Counted from the first letter of the stretch, positions 1-8,447 are shown. The stretch: 64,000 nucleotides of DNA from Arthrobacter sp. Leaf337 (GCF_001423745.1 NZ_LMPC01000002.1:62001-126000); one strand, 5' to 3'. A program made the numbers and translations. The notes: generated by a model from the letters alone, not told the origin.

Positions 1-27
1 AAGCGCAAAGTCATCCTCGGGGTAACG

Positions 28-267
28 CTAGTCCAGAACTTGAAGCGATCGGAGGTTAAGGCCCGTTTCCTTGTGCTGGGAAGTAAACGCCTGGGCGATG
101 AGTCGTACTGAAGCCCTCGAAGCCAACTCTCGTTCGTCCGGAGGTGAAACTTCTGGCCCGTCAATGACCCCACTACGGCTCTCCCATTGTTCGTTGAACT
201 GCTGGGCCGCCTCGACATCATCAAGTTCAATCTCTAATGAGAACGTAAAGACCTCTTTAGACGCCAT
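28..267 (-). CDS. Small hypothetical protein, 79 aa
   Basis: The protein is short and acidic, with no signal peptide or membrane segment. Its N-terminal part (FTFSLEIELDD, then an EAAQQFNEQWE stretch) looks like a beta strand followed by a helix. The C-terminal half is helical. Composition and codon use look like a genuine gene, and no overlapping frame is better. I do not recognise the family. It lies at the window edge, reading away from the DnaA-box region, so its operon context is unseen. Function unknown. Confidence 0.5.
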   Translation of the reverse strand: MASKEVFTFSLEIELDDVEAAQQFNEQWESRSGVIDGPEVSPPDERELASRASVRLIAQAFTSQHKETGLNLRSLQVLD

Positions 268-858
268 GAGCCAATACTGCCCGGAAAACGGTAAAAAGGC
301 GTTCTCTTTCCAGCAAGTACTTGTCTATAGGATCATCTTCCGCCGGCTGCCTGCGCTCTCTGCCGCAGCCCGTGGCACTTCAGGCTGTGAACTTGCGTTG
401 CTGCGGCGCCCCTGGCTGTAACGCGTCCAGGACGGACCCTCCCTGGTCCATGACCTGCAACCAGCCGGGGGCAGTGAAACCACCTCGTGTGCTACGATCC
501 TCCCCGCTTTCCGGAGTTTTCCACAGGGGTTATCCACATTGTTGGTAACTTACATGCTTGTAGTTCACTCTCCCTCCCCGGTGATGCCCTTGCCAGCTGG
601 CGATTATCGACAACGGTGATCCTCCTTGTCCACAACTGTGGATAAAGCAGTCCGGCGGGGCTGTGGTTAAGTGGACAACTCAGCTGCCCGCGGCGGGCTG
701 CCGGTGAGGTGCTTCAAGGGCCGGAAGCGAGGATGCCGCCAGCCAAGTGCCAGGTTTCGCGTGGGAAACCCGCCTCTCCGTCGCACGCATTGGGCGCTGA
801 AACGGCATATCCCGCCGCGTCGATTGAGCGCTGGAGATACGCTCTTCAACAGGTTATA

Positions 859-879
859 CACACTGTTAATAACTCCGGA
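859..879 (+). repeat. 21-bp direct repeat, copy 1
   Basis: Bases 859-879 are identical to 1131-1151. The repeat covers the end of a DnaA-like box, a TGTTAATAA element (864-872) and the following CTCCGGA. It is the only AT-rich element repeated exactly inside the DnaA-box region and may be a specialised origin element. Confidence 0.7.
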
Positions 880-1130
880 GGGCTGAGGAGTACGAAGCCA
901 ATTGGCGGGTTGGAGCCTGATAGAGCATCAGATCACTGATTTATCCCCTGCGTTATCCCCACCTGTGGATAACTTCTGGGGATAGCGTTGTTCTTAAGTG
1001 GATAAGTTCAACGCGCTTGGTGCCCGCCGTCATTGCCGCGGTTCCCCTGCGCAAAATGGCGGGGTGGCTGCTGGATCCAGGCGGTCTGCTTGGCGATTTG
1101 CCGCTTGGAACCCGTTATCCACAGGCAATC

Positions 1131-1151
1131 CACACTGTTAATAACTCCGGA
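1131..1151 (+). repeat. 21-bp direct repeat, copy 2
   Basis: Second exact copy of the 859-879 element, here just after an exact DnaA box (1115-1123). Again a TCCACA or TACACA tail is followed by TGTTAATAA (1136-1144) and CTCCGGA. Confidence 0.7.
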
Positions 1152-1268
1152 CCGTGGGATTCTTCCGGGGTCCGGGTCATCCACAGGCCATGGCCCTAGG
1201 AAGGATCGCCTCATCGGCCCAGACTTATCAACACTGTGGATAACTTTCCCCACAGGGCCGGGATAAGT

Positions 1269-1880
1269 TCAGGCCCCGTCAGTCCATACGCCGGACGAGC
1301 CGCGACGATGGCTGTCGACAAGATGGGTGTCGATCATTCCGATGGCCTCCATGAGCGCGTACATCGTGGTTGGCCCCACAAATGCGAAGCCTTTGGCACG
1401 CAGGGCCTTGGACAGGGCAATGGATTCGGTCGAAGTTGTGGGGATCTCGGAATGTGTGAGCGGACTCGGCGTTACCTCCGGTTGGAAACTCCAGACGAAG
1501 TCCACCAGCCCGCCTTCACGCCGCAACGCGATGGTGGCCTGGGCGTTGGTGATGGCCGCCCGGATTTTGAGCCGGTTCCGGACGATGCCGGCGTCGAGCA
1601 TGAGGCGTTTGACGTCGTCGTCGGTGAAGGCCGCCACCGCATCTGGCTGGAAGCTGTGGAACGCTGACCGGAAGGCAGGCCGTTTCCTCAGGATGGTGGC
1701 CCAGGACAGCCCGGCTTGGAAGGCCTCCAGGCTGATGCGCTCGAATAGGCCCCGTTCGTCGCGGACGGGCATGCCCCATTCGGTGTCGTAGTACTCCTGG
1801 AGCAGCGCATCCGCGGCCGCCCACGGCGGACGGGCCAGACCGTCGCTGCCGATGATGGTGCCGCGTTCATCCGGGGTCAT
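1269..1880 (-). CDS. tag: DNA-3-methyladenine glycosylase I (Tag)
   Basis: This 203-aa base-excision repair glycosylase of the Tag family removes 3-methyladenine from alkylated DNA. Family hallmarks visible are DTEWGMPV (about 33-40), LEAFQAGLSW with the conserved catalytic Glu, LDAGIVRNRLKI, DFVWSF, SEIPTTST and ALSKALRAKGFAFVG. Length matches the family. Compared with E. coli Tag recalled from memory, three of the four zinc-snap positions appear changed: the N-terminal Cys is Pro, the His before D-x-EWG is Tyr, and the C-terminal Cys is replaced; one His remains in IDTHLVDSH. It reads toward the DnaA-box region and is divergent from the M6 protease. Identity is firm; metal-free folding is inference. 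Confidence 0.93.
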   Translation of the reverse strand: MTPDERGTIIGSDGLARPPWAAADALLQEYYDTEWGMPVRDERGLFERISLEAFQAGLSWATILRKRPAFRSAFHSFQPDAVAAFTDDDVKRLMLDAGIVRNRLKIRAAITNAQATIALRREGGLVDFVWSFQPEVTPSPLTHSEIPTTSTESIALSKALRAKGFAFVGPTTMYALMEAIGMIDTHLVDSHRRGSSGVWTDGA

Positions 1881-1999
1881 GTGGGTTCCTTAGGTTTTCC
1901 AGCGAGGTGGTGCTGCGTCCAGCATATTCAGCCGCCTGGGCTTGGACATGCCCCGGCGATCGCGCATTTCATAGCCGAACGACGTCTCTCACATTATGC

Positions 2000-2015
2000 T
2001 GTGGCTCTGATCACA
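2000..2015 (+). promoter_or_regulatory. CRP/GlxR-like palindromic site upstream of the M6 protease
   Basis: TGTGG-N6-TCACA differs from the CRP/GlxR consensus TGTGA-N6-TCACA by one base. It lies 18 bases before the GTG start and just ahead of the GGGAGG ribosome binding site (2023-2028), a position where a bound protein would block transcription. Inference from sequence match only. Confidence 0.35.
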
Positions 2016-2033
2016 AATTACTGGGAGGTACGT

Positions 2034-4319
2034 GTGAGGAAAACCAAAATTGCCGTGGCTGGCGTGGCGGGGGTCGTTCTCGGGATGCTCAGCATCCAGG
2101 CCCCGGCCGTAGCCGCACCACCTGTCGACGACGGGTCAAACAATCCCGCTGCGGCAGTCCGGCAGGACAACCGCCCCGGACCGCGGACCAAGGAACTCGT
2201 GGAACGGCGCAAAGCGGCCATTGAGAAGGTGACCAAGGGACAGGCGGAGGCAAGCGACGACGGCGTGGTCCAGTTGGCGCCGGACAAGTTCGCCGAAGTC
2301 GAAACCGCCAAGCAGGACAAGATCTTCACCATCCTCGCCGAGTTCGGTACCCAGGGCTCGGGCCGCTTCGGAACCGCGCCGGGGCCTCTGCATAACACGA
2401 TTGCGAAGCCGGACCGTCTGGTGGACAACACCACGCTGTGGACCGACAACTTCAGCCCCGCCTACTACGAAGAACTCTTCAATGGCAGCGGTGAATCAAT
2501 GAAGGGGTACTACGAGGCCGTTTCCAACAATAAGTACTCGGTCACCAACACCGTGACGGACTGGGTCACGGTGCCCAACAACGGATCCTTCTACGGCGAC
2601 AACGCCACAGAGGACACCGGCGGGGCATGGGCTTTTGTTAGGGACTCCGGCAATGCCTGGTGGGATTCCCAGGTGGCGGCTGGCAAGACACCGGCCGAAA
2701 TCGACGCGTACCTTGCACAATTCGATGTGTGGGACCGCTACGACTTCAACAACAACGGCAACTTTGATGAGCCCGATGGCTACATCGACCACTTCCAGGC
2801 GGTCCACGCCGGCGAAGGTGAGGAAGGCGGCGGCGGTGCCTTGGGCGAGGATGCCATCTGGTCCCACCGCTGGTACGCCTATGGCAACCAGTTCGGCGCT
2901 GCCGGACCGGAAGGCAACCTTTCCGGCGGAACCCGGATCGGGTCCTCGAAGTACTGGCTCGGCGACTACACAACCGAACCCGAAAACGGCGGAGTCGGCG
3001 TCTTCGCCCACGAATTCGGACACGACCTCGGGCTGCCGGACTTCTACGACACCACGGGCGCCGCGACCAACAGCACGGCATTCTGGACCCTCATGAGCTC
3101 GGGGTCCTGGCTGGGCCACGGTTCGGCGGCAGGAGCCGGAATCGGCACCACCCCGGGACTGATGGGACCCGAAGAGAAGCTTTTCCTCGGCTGGCTGGAC
3201 CACAGCACGGTGGAAGCGGGCGCCACGGGTGACTTTGTCCTGAACCCGTCCCAGCTTCAGGTCGACGGCAAGGACCAGTCCGTCAAGGTCAACCTGCCGG
3301 ACAAGACCACAACCACCAAGTACACCGTTCCCGCCTCGGGGAGCAACGCGTGGTGGACGGGCAGCGCGGACGGCCTCAACGAATCCCTGACCCATGCCGT
3401 CCCGGCGCAGTCGAGGGTGACCGTCACGGCGAATGCCTGGTACGACATCGAGGCGAACTACGACTTCCTCTACGGCGAATACTCCACTGATGGCGGCAAG
3501 ACCTGGAAATCCGCAGGGCGTGCGCTCAGCGGAGCGGCCGCGTGGGGGCAGGTGCGATACTCCTACGACGCTGCCGGCCTCGAATCGCTGTTCCGATTCA
3601 GATACCAGACCGACGGCGGCGTCCATAACCCGGGTGCCTTCATTGACGACGTGAAGATTTCCGCGGGACAGACCGTGATCCTCAGCGACGACGTCGAGTC
3701 CGGTGCGGGCCAGTGGACTGTCAGCGGCCTGTGGCAGGTGAGCAGCGGCTCGGTAACGCAAACCACCGAGCAGTACTACCTCGTGGAGAACCGTGAGTAC
3801 GTGGGCTTCGACGCAACGCTCGCGGAAGGGCCATATGCCTTCACGCACAGCATCACGAAGCCGAACTGGGTCGATTTCTTCAAGTACCAGAACGGCATGC
3901 TGGTCTGGTACATCGACGACTCCTACGCGGACAACAATGTTTCGGCCCACCCGGGCGCCGGCTCGGCTCTGCCGGTGGATGCCAGGCCTGCCCCGCTGAA
4001 GTGGTCCGACGGAACCATGCCCGGCAACAGCCGCCAGCCGTTCGACGCGACGTTCGGGCTGGAGGCCACGGATCCGCTCTGCATCGCGAAGGAAGTGCAG
4101 ACCGGCACCAAGCGCAGTTCGACAATCAGTTCACTCGATGCCTGTGCCGTAAGCAGCGCGCCGATCGGGGTCTTCAAGGACAGTGATCCGCTGGCCTACT
4201 ACAGCGCCGACAACCCCTACGGAAGCGTCAAGGTTGCAGGTCACGGCGTGGAGATTTCCGTAACGTCCGACGTCGGCACCGACCTCGCGATCCATGTGGT
4301 CAACCCTGCACTGAAGTAG
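2034..4319 (+). CDS. Secreted immune inhibitor A-type M6 metalloprotease
   Basis: A 761-aa exported zinc protease. I start it at GTG 2034 because GGGAGG lies 5 bases upstream and the product then begins with a clean Sec signal peptide (VRKTK, hydrophobic core, cleavage near APAVAA). The longer in-frame extension from 1881 has neither. A propeptide-like charged region follows. The catalytic motif HEFGHDLGLPD starts at residue 326 and supplies the zinc-binding His residues and Glu; the M6 domain continues through FWTLMSSGSW. The C-terminal half has two jelly-roll-like segments with FRFRYQTDGG and DDV features, as in InhA proteins. No sortase motif or membrane anchor is seen, so it is probably released. 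Substrate unknown. Confidence 0.9.
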   Translation: MRKTKIAVAGVAGVVLGMLSIQAPAVAAPPVDDGSNNPAAAVRQDNRPGPRTKELVERRKAAIEKVTKGQAEASDDGVVQLAPDKFAEVETAKQDKIFTILAEFGTQGSGRFGTAPGPLHNTIAKPDRLVDNTTLWTDNFSPAYYEELFNGSGESMKGYYEAVSNNKYSVTNTVTDWVTVPNNGSFYGDNATEDTGGAWAFVRDSGNAWWDSQVAAGKTPAEIDAYLAQFDVWDRYDFNNNGNFDEPDGYIDHFQAVHAGEGEEGGGGALGEDAIWSHRWYAYGNQFGAAGPEGNLSGGTRIGSSKYWLGDYTTEPENGGVGVFAHEFGHDLGLPDFYDTTGAATNSTAFWTLMSSGSWLGHGSAAGAGIGTTPGLMGPEEKLFLGWLDHSTVEAGATGDFVLNPSQLQVDGKDQSVKVNLPDKTTTTKYTVPASGSNAWWTGSADGLNESLTHAVPAQSRVTVTANAWYDIEANYDFLYGEYSTDGGKTWKSAGRALSGAAAWGQVRYSYDAAGLESLFRFRYQTDGGVHNPGAFIDDVKISAGQTVILSDDVESGAGQWTVSGLWQVSSGSVTQTTEQYYLVENREYVGFDATLAEGPYAFTHSITKPNWVDFFKYQNGMLVWYIDDSYADNNVSAHPGAGSALPVDARPAPLKWSDGTMPGNSRQPFDATFGLEATDPLCIAKEVQTGTKRSSTISSLDACAVSSAPIGVFKDSDPLAYYSADNPYGSVKVAGHGVEISVTSDVGTDLAIHVVNPALK

Positions 4320-4332
4320 GCGCAGGCAACAA

Positions 4333-4367
4333 AAAGTCGGACCGGCACAACGTGCCGGTCCGACTTT
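4333..4367. terminator. Bidirectional terminator between M6 protease and crgA
   Basis: A perfect 16-bp inverted repeat (4333-4348 with 4352-4367) has a 3-base loop and is flanked by an A run on the left and TTTCTT on the right. It serves both the plus-strand protease and the minus-strand crgA, which converge here. Confidence 0.9.
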
Positions 4368-4415
4368 CTTGTGAAGCAGGTTCCGTGGGGGGCCGATACC
4401 CCCGAAAGTCTGTGG

Positions 4416-4670
4416 CTAGGAACGCCAGCGGGTGGTCATCAGGAACCCTGCGATGGCAATGCCGAATCCGGCAACGATGTTCCAGGATTCCCACGCCCTG
4501 ACAGGGAGGGCGCCCTCGCTGATGTAGAACGTGATGATCCACAGCAGCCCGATGATCATCAGGCCGAACATGACGGGCTTGAACCACACCGCGTTGGGCT
4601 TGTATGCCTGCGATGCAGAAGCCGGCCTGTCCGCGGCGGCGGTCTTCTTTCGTGGCTTTGACTCGGGCAC
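4416..4670 (-). CDS. crgA: Cell division protein CrgA
   Basis: An 84-aa small membrane protein of the actinobacterial division-site family that interacts with FtsZ, FtsI and septal factors. GTG at 4670 is chosen because AGGAGG sits just upstream (complement of 4675-4680) and the product then starts PESKPRKK, as in the family; the longer upstream ORF lacks similarity. A basic, Ala-rich N-terminal tail is followed by two membrane helices (VMFGLMIIGLLWIITFYIS and WNIVAGFGIAIAGFLMTT). It is divergent from the sortase gene, as in the usual crgA - sortase - trpG order. Confidence 0.93.
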   Translation of the reverse strand: MPESKPRKKTAAADRPASASQAYKPNAVWFKPVMFGLMIIGLLWIITFYISEGALPVRAWESWNIVAGFGIAIAGFLMTTRWRS

Positions 4671-4846
4671 GGGTCCTCCTCGTCGGGCTGAATCAAGGGC
4701 GGGGCCTCCGGCTTGATATCCTGCAGGAAGGAACATGCCGGCGGGGTTGGCGCCTTGGGTCAGGTCTGAATTCTTACTAGCAGCCAATTCTAGCTGTAGT
4801 TCAGAACACACCCGCGCCAGCCCATGCCGCCAATTGAGGAGACCAC

Positions 4847-5635
4847 GTGGTGTTGCTGGAGAAGGAGACGACCGCTGCCGCGCCGGCGCGCGGCGTCGGA
4901 GTTCTCCGGACCCTCATCCAGATCGTTGGCGAGCTGCTGATCACGGTAGGAGTCGTCCTCCTCCTGTTCGTCGCCTGGCAGCTGTGGTGGACCAACGTGG
5001 AATCCGATGCCAAGCAGAGCGAGACCATCCGGAACTTCGCCCAGGAACTGGGCGGTTCCCCTGCCCCCGCGGAGTCGCCCGGCCCAGCGGCATCCACGCC
5101 CGCCGATTACGGCCCGCCGAAGGTCGCCGAAGCGCCGGGACACGGCCAAACCATCGGCATCATGTATATCCCCCGCTTCGGCGCGGACTACACCCGGCCC
5201 ATCGTGCAGGGAACCTCCACGGACGTCCTGGACACGCTTGGCCTTGGCCACTACAACGACACCGCGATGCCCGGGGCAACCGGAAACTTTGCCGTGGCCG
5301 GCCACCGCCAGACGCACGGGGCCGTTCTGGACAATATCCATACCCTTGTGCCGGGCGACAAGATCTATGTCCAGACCCGGGACGGATTCTATGTGTACGT
5401 CTTCCGGAACAACCAGATCGTGCTTCCTTCGGCCACTGACGTGTTGCTTCCGGTGCCCACCCAGCCCGCAGCCAAGCCCACGGAGGCCTACCTCACCATG
5501 ACCAGCTGCAATCCCCGCTTCGGCGCGCAGGAGCGCATCATTGCGTACTCCCTGCTGGAGCACTGGCAGCCGGCGTCGGCGGGACCGCCGGCAGAAATCG
5601 CGGCCCAGGTGGCCAAGGCACTCGGGAAGGTCTGA
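4847..5635 (+). CDS. Class E sortase
   Basis: A 262-aa membrane-anchored cysteine transpeptidase. One N-terminal membrane helix (about residues 30-48) is followed by a Pro/Ala linker and the sortase beta-barrel. Catalytic His153 lies in VAGHRQTHG, Cys221 in TMTSCNP, and an Arg follows in the NPRFGAQER segment. Class E enzymes attach LAXTG-type proteins or pilins to peptidoglycan in high-GC Gram-positives; no such substrate is encoded in this window. GTG start. The stop is 4 bases before a small membrane gene, suggesting co-transcription with it and with the amidotransferase gene. Confidence 0.92.
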   Translation: MVLLEKETTAAAPARGVGVLRTLIQIVGELLITVGVVLLLFVAWQLWWTNVESDAKQSETIRNFAQELGGSPAPAESPGPAASTPADYGPPKVAEAPGHGQTIGIMYIPRFGADYTRPIVQGTSTDVLDTLGLGHYNDTAMPGATGNFAVAGHRQTHGAVLDNIHTLVPGDKIYVQTRDGFYVYVFRNNQIVLPSATDVLLPVPTQPAAKPTEAYLTMTSCNPRFGAQERIIAYSLLEHWQPASAGPPAEIAAQVAKALGKV

Positions 5636-5639
5636 CGTC

Positions 5640-5810
5640 ATGTACGGATGGATTTTCCGCCACCTGCCGGGACCGCTGTGGCTCAGGATTGCCACGTCGC
5701 TGGTGCTGCTTGCCGTCGCGCTGGTATTGATGGTTCAGTTCCTCTTCCCCTGGATGTCCCAGTTCACCCAGTTCACCGACTCAACGATTGGTTTAGTAAC
5801 TCGACAATGA
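5640..5810 (+). CDS. Small hypothetical membrane protein, 56 aa
   Basis: ATG at 5640 follows the sortase stop by 4 bases, and the TGA overlaps the ATG of trpG/pabA (ATGA). This arrangement argues strongly that it is translated. The product has an N-terminal WIFRHLPGPLWLR segment, one membrane helix (about 18-38) and a short polar tail. Similar tiny ORFs sit between sortase and trpG in relatives, as far as I recall. Function unknown. Confidence 0.7.
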   Translation: MYGWIFRHLPGPLWLRIATSLVLLAVALVLMVQFLFPWMSQFTQFTDSTIGLVTRQ

Positions 5811-6448
5811 GCGCCACCAAGATCCTGGTCGTAGACAACTACGACAGCTTTGTTTACACCCTGGTGGGATACCTCCAGGAGCTCGGCGCCGAGACGACGG
5901 TGGTCCGCAACGACGACGTCACCCTCGCCGAGGCAATCGAGATGGCGGACGCGCGCGACGGCGTCCTCATCTCTCCGGGTCCCGGCACCCCCGCGGAGGC
6001 CGGCGTCTGCATCGACCTGATCAAATGGTGCGGCAGCCACGACAAGCCGATGTTCGGCGTGTGTCTGGGTCACCAGGCGCTGGCTGAGGCCTACGGCGCC
6101 ACGGTGACGCACGCCCCCGAACTGATGCACGGCAAGACATCCCTTGTGGAGCATGAAGGAGCCAGCGTGTTCGCGGGACTCCCCTCCCCTGTCACGGCCA
6201 CGCGCTACCACTCCCTGGCTGCTGTCCGCGAAACCATCCCCGACGTCCTCGAGATCACCGCGCAGACGGCGAACGGCGTGATCATGGGCCTGCAGCACCG
6301 GACGGCACCGCTCTGCGGCGTGCAGTTCCACCCGGAATCAGTCCTCACCGAGGGCGGATACCAGATGCTGGGCAACTGGCTGGAATCCCTCGGCATGACC
6401 GGTGCAGCGGAGCGGGCCGCCAAACTGAGCCCGCTGATCCAGCACTAA
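5807..6448 (+). CDS. pabA: Glutamine amidotransferase subunit (anthranilate/aminodeoxychorismate synthase component II)
   Basis: A 213-aa class I glutamine amidotransferase that hydrolyses glutamine and passes ammonia to an anthranilate or 4-amino-4-deoxychorismate synthase partner. The family opening VVDNYDSFVY is present, as are the oxyanion motif SPGPGTP, nucleophile Cys86 in GVCLGHQA, and His175/Glu177 in FHPES. The start is the ATG overlapping the previous stop; the longer upstream reading is rejected. TrpG and PabA cannot be separated by sequence alone. No trpE or pabB is nearby, and the location beside pknB matches the trpG/pabA gene near the origin in other actinobacteria. It converges on pknB. 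Confidence 0.92.
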   Translation: MSATKILVVDNYDSFVYTLVGYLQELGAETTVVRNDDVTLAEAIEMADARDGVLISPGPGTPAEAGVCIDLIKWCGSHDKPMFGVCLGHQALAEAYGATVTHAPELMHGKTSLVEHEGASVFAGLPSPVTATRYHSLAAVRETIPDVLEITAQTANGVIMGLQHRTAPLCGVQFHPESVLTEGGYQMLGNWLESLGMTGAAERAAKLSPLIQH

Positions 6449-6461
6449 CGGTCTGGGCTTG

Positions 6462-6485
6462 GCGCCGGCGCCCGGAGCCCGGCGC
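6462..6485. terminator. GC-rich hairpin between convergent pabA and pknB
   Basis: GCGCCGG (6462-6468) pairs with CCGGCGC (6479-6485) around a 10-base GC-rich loop. There is no T run, so it is at best a weak or factor-assisted terminator. Confidence 0.35.
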
Positions 6486-6498
6486 CCGGGCGTAGCCT

Positions 6499-8391
6499 CT
6501 AGCCGCGGCTCCGGCCCGTCTCGGTAGGCGTAGGCGTGGGGGTTGGTGTTGGTTTGGGTGCCGGCGCCTTGGCAACGACAATGCTGATGGTCTTCCCCTG
6601 CTCCACCAGGGCATTGACCGCGTCGCTCTGCTCGGTCACCTTGCCGGGTTCAACTTCGGAGTTCTCGACTTCCTTCACGTCGATCCCCAGGCCAAGGTTC
6701 TTGAGTGCCGTCTCTGCTTCCGCCCTGGGCAGCCCGCGGAGTTCGGGCATGGCCACCTTGCCGGTGGATACCACGATTTCCACGGTACTTCCGATGGGGA
6801 CCGTTTCGCCCGGAGCGGGCTTGGTGGTGATCACGATTCCGGACGGCACCGTGGCGCTGTTCGCCATGGTGGTGCCGGGCGCACCCGCAAGGCCGATCTG
6901 CCGCAGGACGTCCCGGGCAGCAGCTTCCGTGCGTCCCGGCAGGTCAGCCGGGATCTTGACGGCGCTGGGACCGTCGGAGATATTCAGGGTTATTTTCGAT
7001 TCGGGTTCCATCGCTGTACCGGCCGCCGGCACCGTGCCGATGGCCGTTCCCTTGGTGACGGTGTCGTGCGGCAGCCTGTTGATCTGCGGGCTCAGCCTGG
7101 CGTTGTACAGCCGTTGCAGCGCCTCGGATTCGCTGAGCGCCGAAACGGCGGGCACCTCGATCTTCGCCACGGCAGGAGGCGTCTGGTTCATCATGTTGTA
7201 GAGCCAGAGGCCGCCGCCGGCCAGGACCAGCAGGGTGAAAATCACCAACGTGGCAATCCACGTCCGACGGCGGGACTTCTGCCGCGGGGTGCGCTCACGT
7301 TCCGGCGGGAAGCCGAGCGGAAGATCGTTGGATTCCGAAGGTTCGTAAACCTGGGCGGGAATCGCCTGGTCGTCGCCGAGCGTGTCATTGAGCGGCCGGA
7401 GCCGGCCGCTGGGCGAATCGTCCAGGAAGGCAGCACCCGTCAGCGAGTAGGGGGCGGCCTGCGCCGTCCGCTCCGCCGCCGGGACCGTGTTGTCAGCATC
7501 CGTGGGTTCCTCGCCCGCCGCCACGTCGGGTACGGAGATGCCGTTGCGGGCCGCCCGGAGGGCCCGCTGGAACGCGGCTGCGTCCTGGAAACGGTCAGCC
7601 CGGTTCTTTTGCAGGGCCTTGACCAGCACGCTGTCCAGGGCCTCTGACACCTCGGGGTTGAGGCTACTGGCAAGTCCCGGAATCTCACGGACGTGCTGGT
7701 ATGCCACGGAAACGGGACTGTCGCCAACGAAGGGAGGCCGCCCCGTCAGCATTTCGTACAGCAGGCAAGCTGCGGAGTACAGGTCGCTGCGGGCGTCCAC
7801 GGTTTCACCGCGGGCCTGTTCCGGAGACAGGTACTGGGCGGTGCCCACCACAGCCTGGGTCTGGGTCATGGTGGCGGACGAATCCGCCATGGCCCGGGCA
7901 ATCCCGAAATCCATCACCTTGATGGTGTCCGAGTCTTCGCAGAACATCACATTCGCGGGCTTGATATCCCGGTGGACGATTCCCGCGCGGTGGCTGTACT
8001 CGAGGGCGGAGAGCACGCCCAGGGTGAAGTCGATGGCATGGTCGATGCTGACTTCCTTCGCACGGATCAGATCCCTCAGGGTCTTCCCGGACACGAACTC
8101 CATCACGATGTACGGCACCCGGACGGTGTCCTCGGGACCGCCCGGCACGGCGTGGTCCCCGGTGTCGTAAATGGCAACAATCGAAGGATGGTTCAGGGCG
8201 GCCACGGCTTGGGCTTCGCGCTTGAACCGTGCCTGGAACTGCGGATCCCGGGCAAGATCCGGCCGCAGCAGCTTGATGGCCACTGTCCTGCCCAGCCGGG
8301 TATCAACGCCGCGGTGGACGTCTGCCATGCCGCCGCGGCCAATGAGCTCACCGAGTTCGTACCGTCCGTTGAGGACGCGCTGGGTATTCAC
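6499..8391 (-). CDS. pknB: Serine/threonine protein kinase PknB (PASTA kinase)
   Basis: A membrane kinase that senses muropeptides or lipid II through extracellular PASTA domains and phosphorylates division and wall proteins. Counting from GTG 8391 (630 aa): Gly loop GRGGMAD, catalytic Lys40 in VAIK, HRD about 140-142, DFG about 161-163, SPEQ, a Pro-rich juxtamembrane region, a membrane helix about 378-400, then about three PASTA repeats and a (PT)n Pro-Thr tail. An alternative GTG at 8439 adds 16 residues; I prefer 8391, which begins NTQRVLNGRYELG with an AGAGG-like site upstream. It follows pknA closely and is the last gene of the fhaA-to-pknB block. Confidence 0.95.
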   Translation of the reverse strand: MNTQRVLNGRYELGELIGRGGMADVHRGVDTRLGRTVAIKLLRPDLARDPQFQARFKREAQAVAALNHPSIVAIYDTGDHAVPGGPEDTVRVPYIVMEFVSGKTLRDLIRAKEVSIDHAIDFTLGVLSALEYSHRAGIVHRDIKPANVMFCEDSDTIKVMDFGIARAMADSSATMTQTQAVVGTAQYLSPEQARGETVDARSDLYSAACLLYEMLTGRPPFVGDSPVSVAYQHVREIPGLASSLNPEVSEALDSVLVKALQKNRADRFQDAAAFQRALRAARNGISVPDVAAGEEPTDADNTVPAAERTAQAAPYSLTGAAFLDDSPSGRLRPLNDTLGDDQAIPAQVYEPSESNDLPLGFPPERERTPRQKSRRRTWIATLVIFTLLVLAGGGLWLYNMMNQTPPAVAKIEVPAVSALSESEALQRLYNARLSPQINRLPHDTVTKGTAIGTVPAAGTAMEPESKITLNISDGPSAVKIPADLPGRTEAAARDVLRQIGLAGAPGTTMANSATVPSGIVITTKPAPGETVPIGSTVEIVVSTGKVAMPELRGLPRAEAETALKNLGLGIDVKEVENSEVEPGKVTEQSDAVNALVEQGKTISIVVAKAPAPKPTPTPTPTPTETGRSRG

Positions 8392-8447
8392 TGGAAGGCT
8401 GTCCTCTCTGTGTGACGGGAGGCGGGGTGAGTCCGGCACTGTGCGCC

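Larger units (their letters stand above)
268..1268. other. Gene-free 1-kb stretch with DnaA-box cluster (candidate oriC or DnaA-titration locus)
   Basis: No convincing gene is present; the short ORFs have poor composition. From about 517 to 1254 there are many DnaA-box-like 9-mers. Exact TTATCCACA occurs at 530-538, 637-645 (reverse), 964-972 (reverse), 1115-1123 and 1235-1243 (reverse). The actinobacterial form TTGTCCACA is at 626-634. One-mismatch copies are at 517-525, 604-612, 662-670, 854-862, 953-961, 997-1005, 1177-1185 and 1225-1233. Boxes occur in both orientations and several are paired back to back (626-645, 1225-1243). Neither dnaA nor dnaN is adjacent, which is unusual for an actinobacterial oriC. 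The role is inferred from box density only. Confidence 0.65.

Noticed and set aside
2496..3950. 484-codon open frame antisense to the M6 protease
   Set aside because: High-GC shadow frame. The plus-strand frame has signal peptide, HEFGH motif and domain similarity; the antisense product has no recognisable features.
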